Assembly (NCBI RefSeq): GCF_900104535.1
Contig: NZ_LT629710.1
Location: 4,003,501 to 4,067,500, forward strand
Length of the DNA: 64,000 nt
Source: Nakamurella panacisegetis
GTDB taxonomy: Bacteria; Actinomycetota; Actinomycetes; Mycobacteriales; Nakamurellaceae
Direction: 5' to 3'
Of the stretch, positions 56,487 to 64,000 are shown in pieces. Both the position numbers and the translations under genes were made by a program. Numbering within the stretch: the stretch's first letter is position 1; each line of letters opens with the position of its first letter. The notes beneath the pieces are model-generated. The model saw nothing but the letters and a program-made list of their open reading frames with translations, was not told the origin of the DNA and did not search any database.

Positions 56487-57170
56487 ATGTCGGAGATCGT
56501 CGGTCTAGCGAACGTGCCGCGAGCGGCGTCGTCCCGTTTCGCGGCCATCGGGAAGCTCGGCTGTCCGGTCAGCACGGTCACTCGCCGTGGTGCCGGCCGC
56601 GAGGCCGCGATCTGTCAAGCCGTGGTCGAGCTGTTGAACGAGACGAGCTACGAATCCGTGACGATGGATGCCGTGGCGGCGCGCGCGAAAGCTTCGAAGG
56701 CCACCATCTACCGCCGCTGGTCCAACAAGAACGATCTGGTGGTCGATGCGCTGCGCCGGGTCTTCGAGGGTATGGACGACGTCCTGATCGACACCGGGAG
56801 CCTGCGGGACGACATCGTGGCCCGGATGCAGCGCCAGTTGCAGGATCCGGTCCTGCTGTCAGCCAACACGGCGGCGCTCAAGAGCCTGGTCTACGCCGCC
56901 TCCGACGACGAGGCGTTTGCGGCGTCCCTTCGCGAAACCCTTCGTGATGCCCAGTTCGCCGCGTTGCAGGGATTGCTCGACCGGGCCTTCCGCCGCGGAG
57001 AAGTGCGACGGCCGGTCGATGCGGCTCTGGTGTTCGAGGTCGCGCAGGCCCAGTTCTGCGCCCGCACCGGGGTCGACGCGAAGTGCGTCGACGCCGGGTA
57101 CGTCCAGCACCTGGTCGACGACGTGCTGATGCCGGTGATCCGGCACGCCGGGGCCATCCCGACGAGTTGA
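56487..57170 (+). CDS. TetR/AcrR-family transcriptional regulator
   Basis: A 227-residue repressor. The N-terminal HTH is VTMDAVAARAKASKATIYRRW followed by SNKNDLVVDAL, the standard TetR pattern. It is preceded by about 40 residues that include GAGREAAICQAVVELLNE. The C-terminal ligand domain (residues about 95-225) is helical with no identified ligand. The ATG start is chosen because the -10 in the palindrome is seven bases upstream; a GTG at 56466 would place the operator inside the gene. It sits 206 bases upstream of the MFS efflux gene in the same direction and very likely controls it and itself. Confidence 0.9.
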   Translation: MSEIVGLANVPRAASSRFAAIGKLGCPVSTVTRRGAGREAAICQAVVELLNETSYESVTMDAVAARAKASKATIYRRWSNKNDLVVDALRRVFEGMDDVLIDTGSLRDDIVARMQRQLQDPVLLSANTAALKSLVYAASDDEAFAASLRETLRDAQFAALQGLLDRAFRRGEVRRPVDAALVFEVAQAQFCARTGVDAKCVDAGYVQHLVDDVLMPVIRHAGAIPTS

Positions 57171-57302
57171 TTCCCACCTGATTTTCCGGGCGATTGTCGA
57201 AATCCAGTTGCCCGGTTCGACGTACGAGTAGTTCCCTGCTTCGGTGCCATGACGACGCGGTCAGCGGCAGCAAGACCCGGGCCGATGTCGGCCGTAAGCG
57301 AC

Positions 57303-57320
57303 TGTCGGTGCTCACCGACA
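57303..57320. promoter_or_regulatory. 18-bp palindrome upstream of the MFS gene (operator candidate)
   Basis: TGTCGGTGCTCACCGACA, a perfect inverted repeat with a two-base centre. Its left half is identical to the damage-promoter box TGTCGGTG, and eight bases after it comes CATGAT, a poor -10. A TetR-type operator is the simpler reading. Confidence 0.5.
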
Positions 57321-57331
57321 TGATGTTCTCG

Positions 57332-57351
57332 GTTCAGCTCGACTGCTGAAC
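57332..57351. promoter_or_regulatory. Second inverted repeat in the MFS leader
   Basis: GTTCAGC and GCTGAAC separated by six bases, 11 bases downstream of the first palindrome and 25 bases before the start codon. It could be a second operator or a small hairpin. Confidence 0.35.
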
Positions 57352-57376
57352 TGTCTCTCTCGACAAGGAGTCCCGT

Positions 57377-58954
57377 GTGACCAGTCCGACGACTGACCTG
57401 GAAAAATCGGGGTCCGTCAGCGACCTCGATCCGAAGCGATGGCTGGCGCTCATCGTCATCGGCATCGCACAGCTGATGGTGGTGCTCGACGCCACCATCG
57501 TCAACATCGCACTGCCCGATGCCGCGACCGCGCTGCACATCTCCGACGCCAACCGGCAGTGGATCGTCACCGCCTACGCCCTGCCCTTCGGTGCCCTGCT
57601 GCTCCTCGGTGGCCGCATCGGTGACTACCTCGGCCGCAAGAAGATCCTGATGATCGCCCTCGGCGGATTCGCCCTGGCCTCGGCCCTGGGTGGCATCGCC
57701 CAGGACTTCGTGATGCTGGCCGGCGCGCGCGCCCTGCAGGGCGTCTTCGCGGCCATGCTGGCCCCGTCGACCCTGTCGATGCTGACGGTGACGTTCCGCG
57801 ACCCGAAGGAGCGGGCCAAGGCGTTCGCCGTGTTCGGCGCGATCGCCGGCGGCGGCGCCGCCGTCGGTCTGGTCCTCGGCGGGCTGCTGACCGAGTACGC
57901 CACCTGGCGGTGGTGCCTCCTGGTGAACGTCCCGATCTCTGTGGTCGCCATCATCGGCACCTCGATCTACCTTCACGAGTCGAACACCGAACGGCAGGGG
58001 AGCTACGACGTCCTGGGTGCCCTGTTGGGAACCATCGGGCTGGGCATGCTGGTCTGGGGCTTCAACCAGGCCGCCTCTCATTCGTGGTCATCGCCGAGCA
58101 CCTGGGGCTGGCTGGTCGGGGCGGTCGTCCTGCTGGTGCTGTTCGTGGTGCTCGAGAGCCGCAACCCGCATGCCATCCTGCCGATGCGCATCCTCAAGGA
58201 CCGCAACCGAGCCGGCGCCTATGTCGTTGGCCTGCTGGTCGGCACCGGTCTGTTCGCGGTGTTCCTGTTCCTCACCTTCTTCCTGCAGGGCGTCAAGCTG
58301 TGGAGCCCGGTCCAGTCCGGCGTCGCGTTCCTGCCGTTCAGCGCCGGAGTCATCATCGGTGCCGGTGTCGGGTCACAGCTGGTGCTGAAGGTCGGAGCCA
58401 AGATCGTCGTACCGGCCGGTCTCATCCTCGGTGTCCTCGGCCTGGTCGTGCTCTCCCGGTTGACGCTCAGCTCCAGCTACGTGGGCACCATCCTGCCGGC
58501 CGTGCTGCTGATGTCCGTGGGCATGGGCTTCATCTTCATGTCCACCACCAACGTGGCGTTGCACGGGGTCGACGCCAAGGATTCGGGTGTGGCGAGTGCG
58601 ATGGTCAACACCACCCAGCAGATCGGTGGTTCGCTCGGAACGGCCCTGCTGAGCACATTCGCCGTCAGTGCCACCACGGCGTACATCGCCGGCCACATCG
58701 ACAGCGCGGCAACGGGTGCCGCCGTGCAGCTCTACCAGACGAATCCCAACGCCTTCGCGGCCGCGGCGGCCGTTCCGGATAGTGCGGCACAGAAGGCCAT
58801 GGTGCTGATCAACGCGGCCAGCACCCACGGGTACAGCGTTGCCTTCACCTGGGCCGCGGGTCTGTTCGCTCTGGCCACGGTCGCGTCGTTGCTGCTGATC
58901 AACGCCAGCAAGACGGACGCTGCGGCCGTCGAGCCGGGTCTGGCCATGGCCTGA
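57377..58954 (+). CDS. MFS drug:H+ antiporter, DHA2 (EmrB/QacA) family
   Basis: A 525-residue efflux protein with about 14 transmembrane helices. Helix 1 has the family motif VVLDATIVNIALPDA, the loop between helices 2 and 3 is the MFS motif A GGRIGDYLGRKK, and helix 5 carries the antiporter motif C region GAIAGGGAAVGLVLGG, followed by WRWCLLVNVPI. The GTG start has an AAGGAG site. The gene follows its probable TetR repressor across a region with two dyads, the usual set-up for substrate-induced drug or metabolite export. The substrate cannot be inferred. Confidence 0.92.
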   Translation: MTSPTTDLEKSGSVSDLDPKRWLALIVIGIAQLMVVLDATIVNIALPDAATALHISDANRQWIVTAYALPFGALLLLGGRIGDYLGRKKILMIALGGFALASALGGIAQDFVMLAGARALQGVFAAMLAPSTLSMLTVTFRDPKERAKAFAVFGAIAGGGAAVGLVLGGLLTEYATWRWCLLVNVPISVVAIIGTSIYLHESNTERQGSYDVLGALLGTIGLGMLVWGFNQAASHSWSSPSTWGWLVGAVVLLVLFVVLESRNPHAILPMRILKDRNRAGAYVVGLLVGTGLFAVFLFLTFFLQGVKLWSPVQSGVAFLPFSAGVIIGAGVGSQLVLKVGAKIVVPAGLILGVLGLVVLSRLTLSSSYVGTILPAVLLMSVGMGFIFMSTTNVALHGVDAKDSGVASAMVNTTQQIGGSLGTALLSTFAVSATTAYIAGHIDSAATGAAVQLYQTNPNAFAAAAAVPDSAAQKAMVLINAASTHGYSVAFTWAAGLFALATVASLLLINASKTDAAAVEPGLAMA

Positions 58955-58982
58955 CGGTCGGCTGACCGATCGCCAAGAGAAC

Positions 58983-59031
58983 GAGAGGGCCGGTGGCCGG
59001 AGGAGACTCCGGCCACCGGCCCTCTCTGTTT
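58983..59031. terminator. Bidirectional terminator between the MFS and MBL genes
   Basis: A perfect 20-bp stem with a four-base loop GAGA, followed on the plus strand by TGTTTTC. It lies between convergent stop codons. Confidence 0.9.
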
Positions 59032-59035
59032 TCGC

Positions 59036-59731
59036 CTACCAGCCCCGGGCCCGCCATTCGGCGAGGTGTGGGCGCTCGGCGCCGAGGGTGGTGTCATCGC
59101 CGTGCCCGGGATACACCCACGTGTCGTCGGGCAACCGGTCGAAGACCCGTTTGGTCAGGTCATTCATCAAGGAGGCGAAATCAGCCGGGGACGTGGTCCG
59201 GCCCGGCCCGCCGGGGAAGAGGGAATCCCCGGTGAACAGGTGGGCCGTGCCACCCGGGTCCTGGTAGAGCAGGGCCACCGAGCCCGGGGTGTGCCCGCGC
59301 AGGGCGATGGACTCGAGCTGGCACGACCCGAGCGGTACCGCGTCGCCCTGGCCCAGCGGTACGTCGGTCGGGACCGGCAGATCCGCCGCGTCGGGAGCGC
59401 CCGCGTAGAGGTTGGCTCCGGTCTGGCCGGCGATCGCGCCGAGGGCCTGCCAGTGATCCCGATGGGAATGCGTGGTGACGATGCTCCGCAGACGCGGGCG
59501 GTCCGGGCCGACCCCGAGCAGATCCGCGATGCGCTCGCTGTCGTTGGCCGCGTCCACCAGCAGGGCGTCACCGGTCTCCAGACAGGTCAACAGGTAGACG
59601 TTGTTGTCCGTCGGGCCGACCGACATCTTGGTGATGCTGATCGCGCCGAGACGGCGGGTCGATGGTTCACCCCGCGGTTCGACATGGCCGGTGTACAAGG
59701 GAGTTCCGTCGTCATGGGCGGTTGAGCTCAT
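59036..59731 (-). CDS. Metallo-beta-lactamase-fold hydrolase (glyoxalase II-like)
   Basis: A 231-residue hydrolase with the complete dinuclear metal site: TTHSHRDHW (HxHxDH), RGHTPGS, FTGDSLFPGGPG and VYPGHGDDT. This set is typical of glyoxalase II-like and related thioester or lactone hydrolases; the exact substrate is unknown. The ATG is selected because TAGGTT lies seven bases upstream on the minus strand, again leaderless. It lies downstream of the Gfo/Idh gene in the same direction, 48 bases away, and may also receive transcription from it. Confidence 0.9.
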   Translation of the reverse strand: MSSTAHDDGTPLYTGHVEPRGEPSTRRLGAISITKMSVGPTDNNVYLLTCLETGDALLVDAANDSERIADLLGVGPDRPRLRSIVTTHSHRDHWQALGAIAGQTGANLYAGAPDAADLPVPTDVPLGQGDAVPLGSCQLESIALRGHTPGSVALLYQDPGGTAHLFTGDSLFPGGPGRTTSPADFASLMNDLTKRVFDRLPDDTWVYPGHGDDTTLGAERPHLAEWRARGW

Positions 59732-59738
59732 GGGGCCA

Positions 59739-59744
59739 AACCTA
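59739..59744 (-). promoter_or_regulatory. Candidate -10 hexamer of the MBL hydrolase gene
   Basis: TAGGTT on the minus strand with seven bases to the ATG. Confidence 0.45.
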
Positions 59745-59779
59745 CAACGCGGTGTTCCGGGCTCCGCCGGAGGTTGGCG

Positions 59780-60826
59780 TCAGACCTCGACGACGCGGTG
59801 CTCTGCGGCCGAGATGCGCGCCTGGTCGATGATCCGGGCGGTCGCCACGGCGTCGTTCGGATCGACCGGTACCGGACCCTCGCCGCGAACGGCGGCGGCC
59901 GCCGCCGGGTAGAACCAGTCCCAGCGACCACGTTCGGAGGGCACCACCACCGTGCCGTCGGCTGTGGTCAGTCGGCCGAAGCCCGACGGCGGCTCGACGC
60001 CCCACGCGTCACCGAGCGTGCGGGGGCTGGCGCCGGACTTGAGTTGAGCCTCCTGCACGTCGAACCCGTCCACCAGATACCCGCCCCGGTCCCCGTTGAC
60101 CTGGAGTCGCGGGCCTTCCGCCGCGCTGGCCATCCCGGCGGCGATGGTGGAGAACACCCCGCCGGCGTGCTCGAGGTGCAGCTCCACCTCGTCCTCGGCG
60201 CCGCTGCCGGGCCGGATCGCGCGCAACTGGGCGTGGAGCCGGGCGACCGGACCGAACAACTGCAGGGCCTGGTCGATCAGGTGCGGACCGAGGTCGAGCA
60301 GCGTGCCGCCTCCGGTGCTCACCGCGGTGGCCCAGCCCGGCCGCACCGGACGGAGCCGGTCGATCCGGGAGACGAACCGGTGCACCCGGCCCAGCCGGCC
60401 GTCCGCGATCAACCGGCGGACGGTCAGGAAATCCGTGTCCCAGCGCCGGTTCTGATAGACGGTCAACATTCGCCCGGCGTCTCGGGCATGGTCCACGAGG
60501 CGCCGGGCCGCCGCCTCGGTCAGCGCGAACGGCTTGTCGACCACGACGTCCAGGCCCAGATCCAGCGCCCGGTGAGCCAGGTCCGTGTGTGTGGCCGGCG
60601 GGGTGGTGATCGTCACCGCGGCCACCCCGAGGTCGGGCAGTTCGGTCAGGTCCGACACGGCTCGGGCCGATGGCAACCGGTCGGCCACCTCGGCCCGTCG
60701 CCCGGGATCGCCGGTGACGACGGCCACCAGTTCGACGCCGTCGGCGCCGGCCAGCATCGGAGCGTGGAACACCCGGCCGCCCGATCCGTATCCGACCAGG
60801 GCCCAGCGCACGGGGGGAATCGTCAT
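59780..60826 (-). CDS. Gfo/Idh/MocA-family oxidoreductase
   Basis: A 348-residue NAD(P)-dependent dehydrogenase of the glucose-fructose oxidoreductase family. The Rossmann start is VRWALVGYGSGGRVFHAPML, and DVVVDKPFALTEAAARRLVD carries the conserved catalytic Lys-Pro. STGGGTLLDLGPHLIDQAL contains the substrate-binding Gly-Gly and the Asp-x-x-x-His pair. All active-site elements are present; the sugar or inositol substrate is unknown. The ATG at MTIPPV is preceded by CAGGAT and six bases. The frame is open further upstream but shows no similarity there. It is divergent from uvrA. Confidence 0.9.
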   Translation of the reverse strand: MTIPPVRWALVGYGSGGRVFHAPMLAGADGVELVAVVTGDPGRRAEVADRLPSARAVSDLTELPDLGVAAVTITTPPATHTDLAHRALDLGLDVVVDKPFALTEAAARRLVDHARDAGRMLTVYQNRRWDTDFLTVRRLIADGRLGRVHRFVSRIDRLRPVRPGWATAVSTGGGTLLDLGPHLIDQALQLFGPVARLHAQLRAIRPGSGAEDEVELHLEHAGGVFSTIAAGMASAAEGPRLQVNGDRGGYLVDGFDVQEAQLKSGASPRTLGDAWGVEPPSGFGRLTTADGTVVVPSERGRWDWFYPAAAAAVRGEGPVPVDPNDAVATARIIDQARISAAEHRVVEV

Positions 60827-60951
60827 GCGCTCATCCTGCCCGGTCCGGTGGTGCGGGTCGGCACCCCGGTGGACCGGCCGCCGGTGCCCGTCGACCCCGA
60901 CTTGAGGGCTACAACTCACTGTCACCGGCCTGACCTGCGTCGATGAGGCGC

Positions 60952-60973
60952 TGTCGGTGGTCGCACCTAGCAT
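60952..60973 (+). promoter_or_regulatory. PafBC-type DNA-damage promoter of uvrA
   Basis: TGTCGGTG, exactly eight bases, then TAGCAT. The uvrA GTG follows eight bases later. Confidence 0.85.
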
Positions 60974-60981
60974 GGGGAATC

Positions 60982-63900
60982 GTGACTGATCACCTCATCG
61001 TGCGGGGCGCCCGCGAGCACAACCTCCGCAACGTCGACATCACCCTGCCCCGGGATTCGATGGTGGTCTTCACGGGCCTCTCGGGCTCGGGCAAGTCCTC
61101 CCTGGCCTTCGACACCATCTTCGCCGAAGGTCAGCGACGCTATGTCGAATCGTTGTCGTCCTACGCCCGCCAGTTCCTCGGGCAGATGGACAAGCCGGAC
61201 GTCGACTTCATCGAGGGTTTGTCGCCCGCGGTGTCGATCGACCAGAAATCGACCTCGCGGAACCCGCGGTCCACCGTCGGGACCATCACCGAGATCTACG
61301 ACTACCTCCGTCTGCTCTACGCCCGGGTCGGGCATCCGCACTGCCCGGTCTGCGGCGAGATCATCTCCAAGCAGACGCCGCAGCAGATCGTCGACCGGGT
61401 GCTGGAGATGCCCGAGGGCACTCGGTTCCAGGTCCTGGCCCCCGTCATCCGGGAGCGCAAGGGCGAGTACGTCGACCTGCTGGTCGACCTGCAGTCCAAG
61501 GGCTACTCACGGGCCCGGATCGACGGAACGGTCCACCAGTTGACCGAACCGCCGAAGCTCAAGAAGCAGGAGAAGCACTCCATCGAGGTGGTCGTCGACC
61601 GGTTGGTGATCCGGGAGAGTGCGAAGCAGCGGATCACCGATTCGGTGGAGACTGGGCTCGGACTGGCCGACGGAGTGGTGATCCTCGAATTCGTCGATCT
61701 CGACGAAGATGATCCGGGCCGCGAGCGCCGGTACTCGGAGCGCCTGGCCTGCCCCAATGATCACCCGCTGGCGCTGGACGAGCTCGAGCCGAGGGCCTTC
61801 TCGTTCAACTCGCCGTTCGGCGCCTGCCCGGAGTGCACCGGGCTGGGCACCCGCAAGGAGGTCGACCCGGAGCTCGTCGTCCCCGACGGCCGCCTGTCGC
61901 TGGCCGAAGGGGCGATCCACCCGTGGTCGGTCGGCACCACCAGCGAGTACTTCGTCCGCCTGCTCGACGGCCTGGCCAAGATCATGGGCTTCTCGGTCGA
62001 CACCCCGTGGGACGACCTGCCGGCCGCGGCCCGCAAGGCCGTGCTGAACGGGTCGTCCGACCAGGTGCACGTCAGCTATCGCAACCGGTACGGCCGGCAG
62101 CGCTCCTACTACGCCGAGTTCGAGGGGGCCATCCCGTTCCTGGAGCGGCGGGCCCAGCAGACCGACTCGGAGTGGGCCCGCGACAAGTACGAGGGGTACA
62201 TGCGGGAGGTGCCGTGCCCGGTGTGCAACGGCACCCGGCTCAAGCCGGAGATCCTGGCCGTCACGATCGAGCACAGCGAGCAGGGCGACGTCAACATCGC
62301 GCAGCTCGCCGGCATGTCGATCAAGGAGGCGTTCGACTTCTTCCCCGGCCTGGTGCTCTCCGAGCGGGACCGGATGATCGCCGAGCGGGTGCTGAAGGAG
62401 GTCGCGGCCCGGCTCGGGTTCCTGCTCGACGTCGGGCTGAACTACCTGTCCCTGTCCCGGGCCGCCGCGACATTGTCCGGCGGCGAGGCCCAGCGGATCC
62501 GGTTGGCCACTCAGATCGGGTCCGGGCTGGTTGGTGTGCTGTACGTCCTCGACGAGCCGTCGATCGGGTTGCACCAGAGGGACAACCACCGCCTGATCAA
62601 GACGTTGACCCGGCTCCGGGACCTCGGCAACACACTGATCGTCGTCGAACACGACGAGGACACCATCCGCACCGCGGACTGGGTGGTCGACATCGGTCCC
62701 GGTGCGGGCGAGCACGGCGGCAAGGTCGTCGTGTCCGGCCCGGTGCAGGAGCTGATCGACTCGGAGGAGTCGATCACCGGCGCGTTCCTGTCCGGCCGGC
62801 GCGAGATCGCGGTGCCGCCGGTGCGGCGACCGATCGATCCGGCCCGCAAGCTCACGGTCGTCGGGGCGCGGGAGAACAATCTGCGCAACGTCACCGTCGA
62901 CTTCCCGCTGGGCACCCTCATCGCGGTCACCGGCGTCTCCGGGTCGGGCAAGTCGACGCTGGTCAACGACATCCTGCACTCGGTGCTGGCCAATCGGATC
63001 AACGGCGCCCGGACCGTGCCCGGCCGGCACACCCGCGTCACCGGCCTTGACCTGGTGGACAAGGTGGTCGGGGTCGACCAGTCGCCGATCGGACGCACGC
63101 CGCGATCCAACCCGGCGACCTACACCGGCGTCTTCGATCACGTCCGGAAGTTGTTCGCCTCGACCACCGAGGCCAAGGTCCGCGGTTACCAGCAGGGCCG
63201 GTTCTCGTTCAACGTCAAGGGCGGGCGCTGCGAGGCCTGCTCCGGCGACGGCACCCTGAAGATCGAGATGAACTTCCTGCCCGACATCTACGTGCCGTGC
63301 GAGGTCTGCAAGGGCGCCCGCTACAACCGCGAAACCCTGGACGTGCACTACAAGGGCAAGTCCATCGCGGATGTGCTGAACACCCCCATCGAAGAGGCGG
63401 CCGAGTTCTTCCAGCCGATCGGGGCGATCCACCGGCACCTCAAGACGCTGGTCGACGTCGGCCTCGGGTACGTCCGGCTCGGCCAGCCGGCACCGACCCT
63501 GTCCGGTGGCGAGGCGCAACGGGTGAAGCTCGGCAGCGAGCTGCAGAAGAGGTCAACCGGACGCACCGTGTACGTCCTCGACGAGCCGACCACCGGTCTG
63601 CACTTCGCCGATGTCGAGAAGCTGCTGATCGTCATCAACGGGCTGGTCGACAAGGGCAACACGGTGATCGTCATCGAGCACAACCTCGACGTGATCAAGA
63701 CGGCGGACCACATCATCGACATGGGCCCCGAAGGCGGATCCGGGGGTGGCCTGGTGGTGGCCACCGGCACGCCGGAGGAGATCGCCGCCAACCCGGACTC
63801 GTTCACCGGTGAATTCCTGGCCGGAATCCTTCGCGGCCGGGGCGCTCCGACCGACGGCGCGGTCAACGGACGCACCCCGGCGAAGAAGGCCCCGGTCAAG

Positions 63901-64000
63901 GCGGTCGCTGCCGCGACCAAGGGCCCGGTGACCAGAGCGACGGCCAAGACGAACGGCAGCGCCCCCAAGGCTCCGGCCAAGAAGTCCGCGACCCGCACCA
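60982..64000 (+). CDS. uvrA: Excinuclease ABC subunit A, cut by window edge
   Basis: The damage-recognition ATPase of nucleotide excision repair. More than 1006 residues are visible and no stop is reached. The first nucleotide-binding half has Walker [14 protein letters not shown] and the signature [17 protein letters not shown]; the second has [13 protein letters not shown] and [15 protein letters not shown]. Zinc-finger cysteines appear in [22 protein letters not shown] and, near the second half, CEACSGDG with CEVCKG. Normal UvrA ends just after AGILRGRG; here at least 50 Lys/Ala/Pro/Thr-rich residues follow ([15 protein letters not shown] and similar), a basic tail that may contact DNA. 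GTG start set by the damage promoter. Confidence 0.97.
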   Translation, partial: MTDHLIVRGAREHNLRNVDITLPRDSMVVFTGLSGSGKSSLAFDTIFAEGQRRYVESLSSYARQFLGQMDKPDVDFIEGLSPAVSIDQKSTSRNPRSTVGTITEIYDYLRLLYARVGHPHCPVCGEIISKQTPQQIVDRVLEMPEGTRFQVLAPVIRERKGEYVDLLVDLQSKGYSRARIDGTVHQLTEPPKLKKQEKHSIEVVVDRLVIRESAKQRITDSVETGLGLADGVVILEFVDLDEDDPGRERRYSERLACPNDHPLALDELEPRAFSFNSPFGACPECTGLGTRKEVDPELVVPDGRLSLAEGAIHPWSVGTTSEYFVRLLDGLAKIMGFSVDTPWDDLPAAARKAVLNGSSDQVHVSYRNRYGRQRSYYAEFEGAIPFLERRAQQTDSEWARDKYEGYMREVPCPVCNGTRLKPEILAVTIEHSEQGDVNIAQLAGMSIKEAFDFFPGLVLSERDRMIAERVLKEVAARLGFLLDVGLNYLSLSRAAATLSGGEAQRIRLATQIGSGLVGVLYVLDEPSIGLHQRDNHRLIKTLTRLRDLGNTLIVVEHDEDTIRTADWVVDIGPGAGEHGGKVVVSGPVQELIDSEESITGAFLSGRREIAVPPVRRPIDPARKLTVVGARENNLRNVTVDFPLGTLIAVTGVSGSGKSTLVNDILHSVLANRINGARTVPGRHTRVTGLDLVDKVVGVDQSPIGRTPRSNPATYTGVFDHVRKLFASTTEAKVRGYQQGRFSFNVKGGRCEACSGDGTLKIEMNFLPDIYVPCEVCKGARYNRETLDVHYKGKSIADVLNTPIEEAAEFFQPIGAIHRHLKTLVDVGLGYVRLGQPAPTLSGGEAQRVKLGSELQKRSTGRTVYVLDEPTTGLHFADVEKLLIVINGLVDKGNTVIVIEHNLDVIKTADHIIDMGPEGGSGGGLVVATGTPEEIAANPDSFTGEFLAGILRGRGAPTDGAVNGRTPAKKAPVKAVAAATKGPVTRATAKTNGSAPKAPAKKSATRT

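Noticed and set aside
1-64000. CRISPR arrays, insertion sequences, prophage or defence islands
   Set aside because: No spaced direct-repeat array, transposase, integrase or phage protein was found; base and codon use are uniform throughout.

Overview
The window is one continuous stretch of a high-GC actinomycete chromosome. The codon bias is extreme (G or C in most third positions), GTG starts are frequent, and many start codons sit 6-8 bases after a TAnnnT hexamer, as in leaderless actinobacterial transcripts. The run hisA-hisF-hisI-trpE-trpC-trpB-trpA-lgt ... pyk-tesB ... pdtaR ... polA-rpsA-coaE-uvrB ... uvrA is an order I know from mycobacteria and relatives. The mix of genes would fit a free-living soil actinomycete (a Nakamurella- or Frankiales-like organism is my guess), but genus cannot be fixed from the sequence alone. 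I saw no insertion sequence, prophage or CRISPR array.

Layout. 1-8.35 kb: glucan and trehalose metabolism. treS (cut by the left edge) and glgE read leftward, glgP reads rightward from a shared intergenic region, and glgX faces glgP across a long hairpin terminator. 8.4-13.2 kb: an orphan ABC ATPase, an enoyl-CoA hydratase, a THUMP-like methyltransferase, then hisA/priA, hisF and hisI. 13.2-20.8 kb: a GNAT acetyltransferase, trpE with its small membrane partner, trpC, and a tightly overlapping trpB-trpA-lgt group. No trpF is present, which fits a dual-function PriA. 20.8-31.0 kb: gltB-gltD, a perfect palindromic repeat, pyk, tesB and a CPA2-type antiporter. 31.1-38.7 kb: a tRNA gene, the ANTAR regulator pdtaR, and a complete Liv-type branched-chain amino acid importer (livKHMGF) whose LivM is about twice normal size. 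38.7-50.4 kb: a PaaI-like thioesterase, polA, an ASCH-like protein, a methyltransferase, rpsA, a lipoprotein, coaE, uvrB and a VOC protein. 50.4-59.0 kb: an ABC-2 permease paired with a 1007-residue fusion of an exported alpha/beta hydrolase and an ABC ATPase, a divergent S9 peptidase, and a TetR-MFS efflux pair with visible operators. 59.0-64 kb: a metallo-beta-lactamase-fold hydrolase, a Gfo/Idh/MocA oxidoreductase and uvrA (cut by the right edge).

How it works together. The first block makes, remodels and degrades alpha-glucan. The middle is core amino-acid biosynthesis, nitrogen assimilation and central metabolism. polA, uvrB and uvrA, three nucleotide-excision-repair genes far apart here, each carry an exact TGTCGGTG-N8-TAnnnT promoter, the RecA-independent DNA-damage (PafBC-type) promoter known from mycobacteria. 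The most unusual proteins are the hydrolase-ABC fusion and the LivM with an internally duplicated N-terminal membrane module. The most unusual RNA is a short-variable-loop tRNA with a CAA anticodon.
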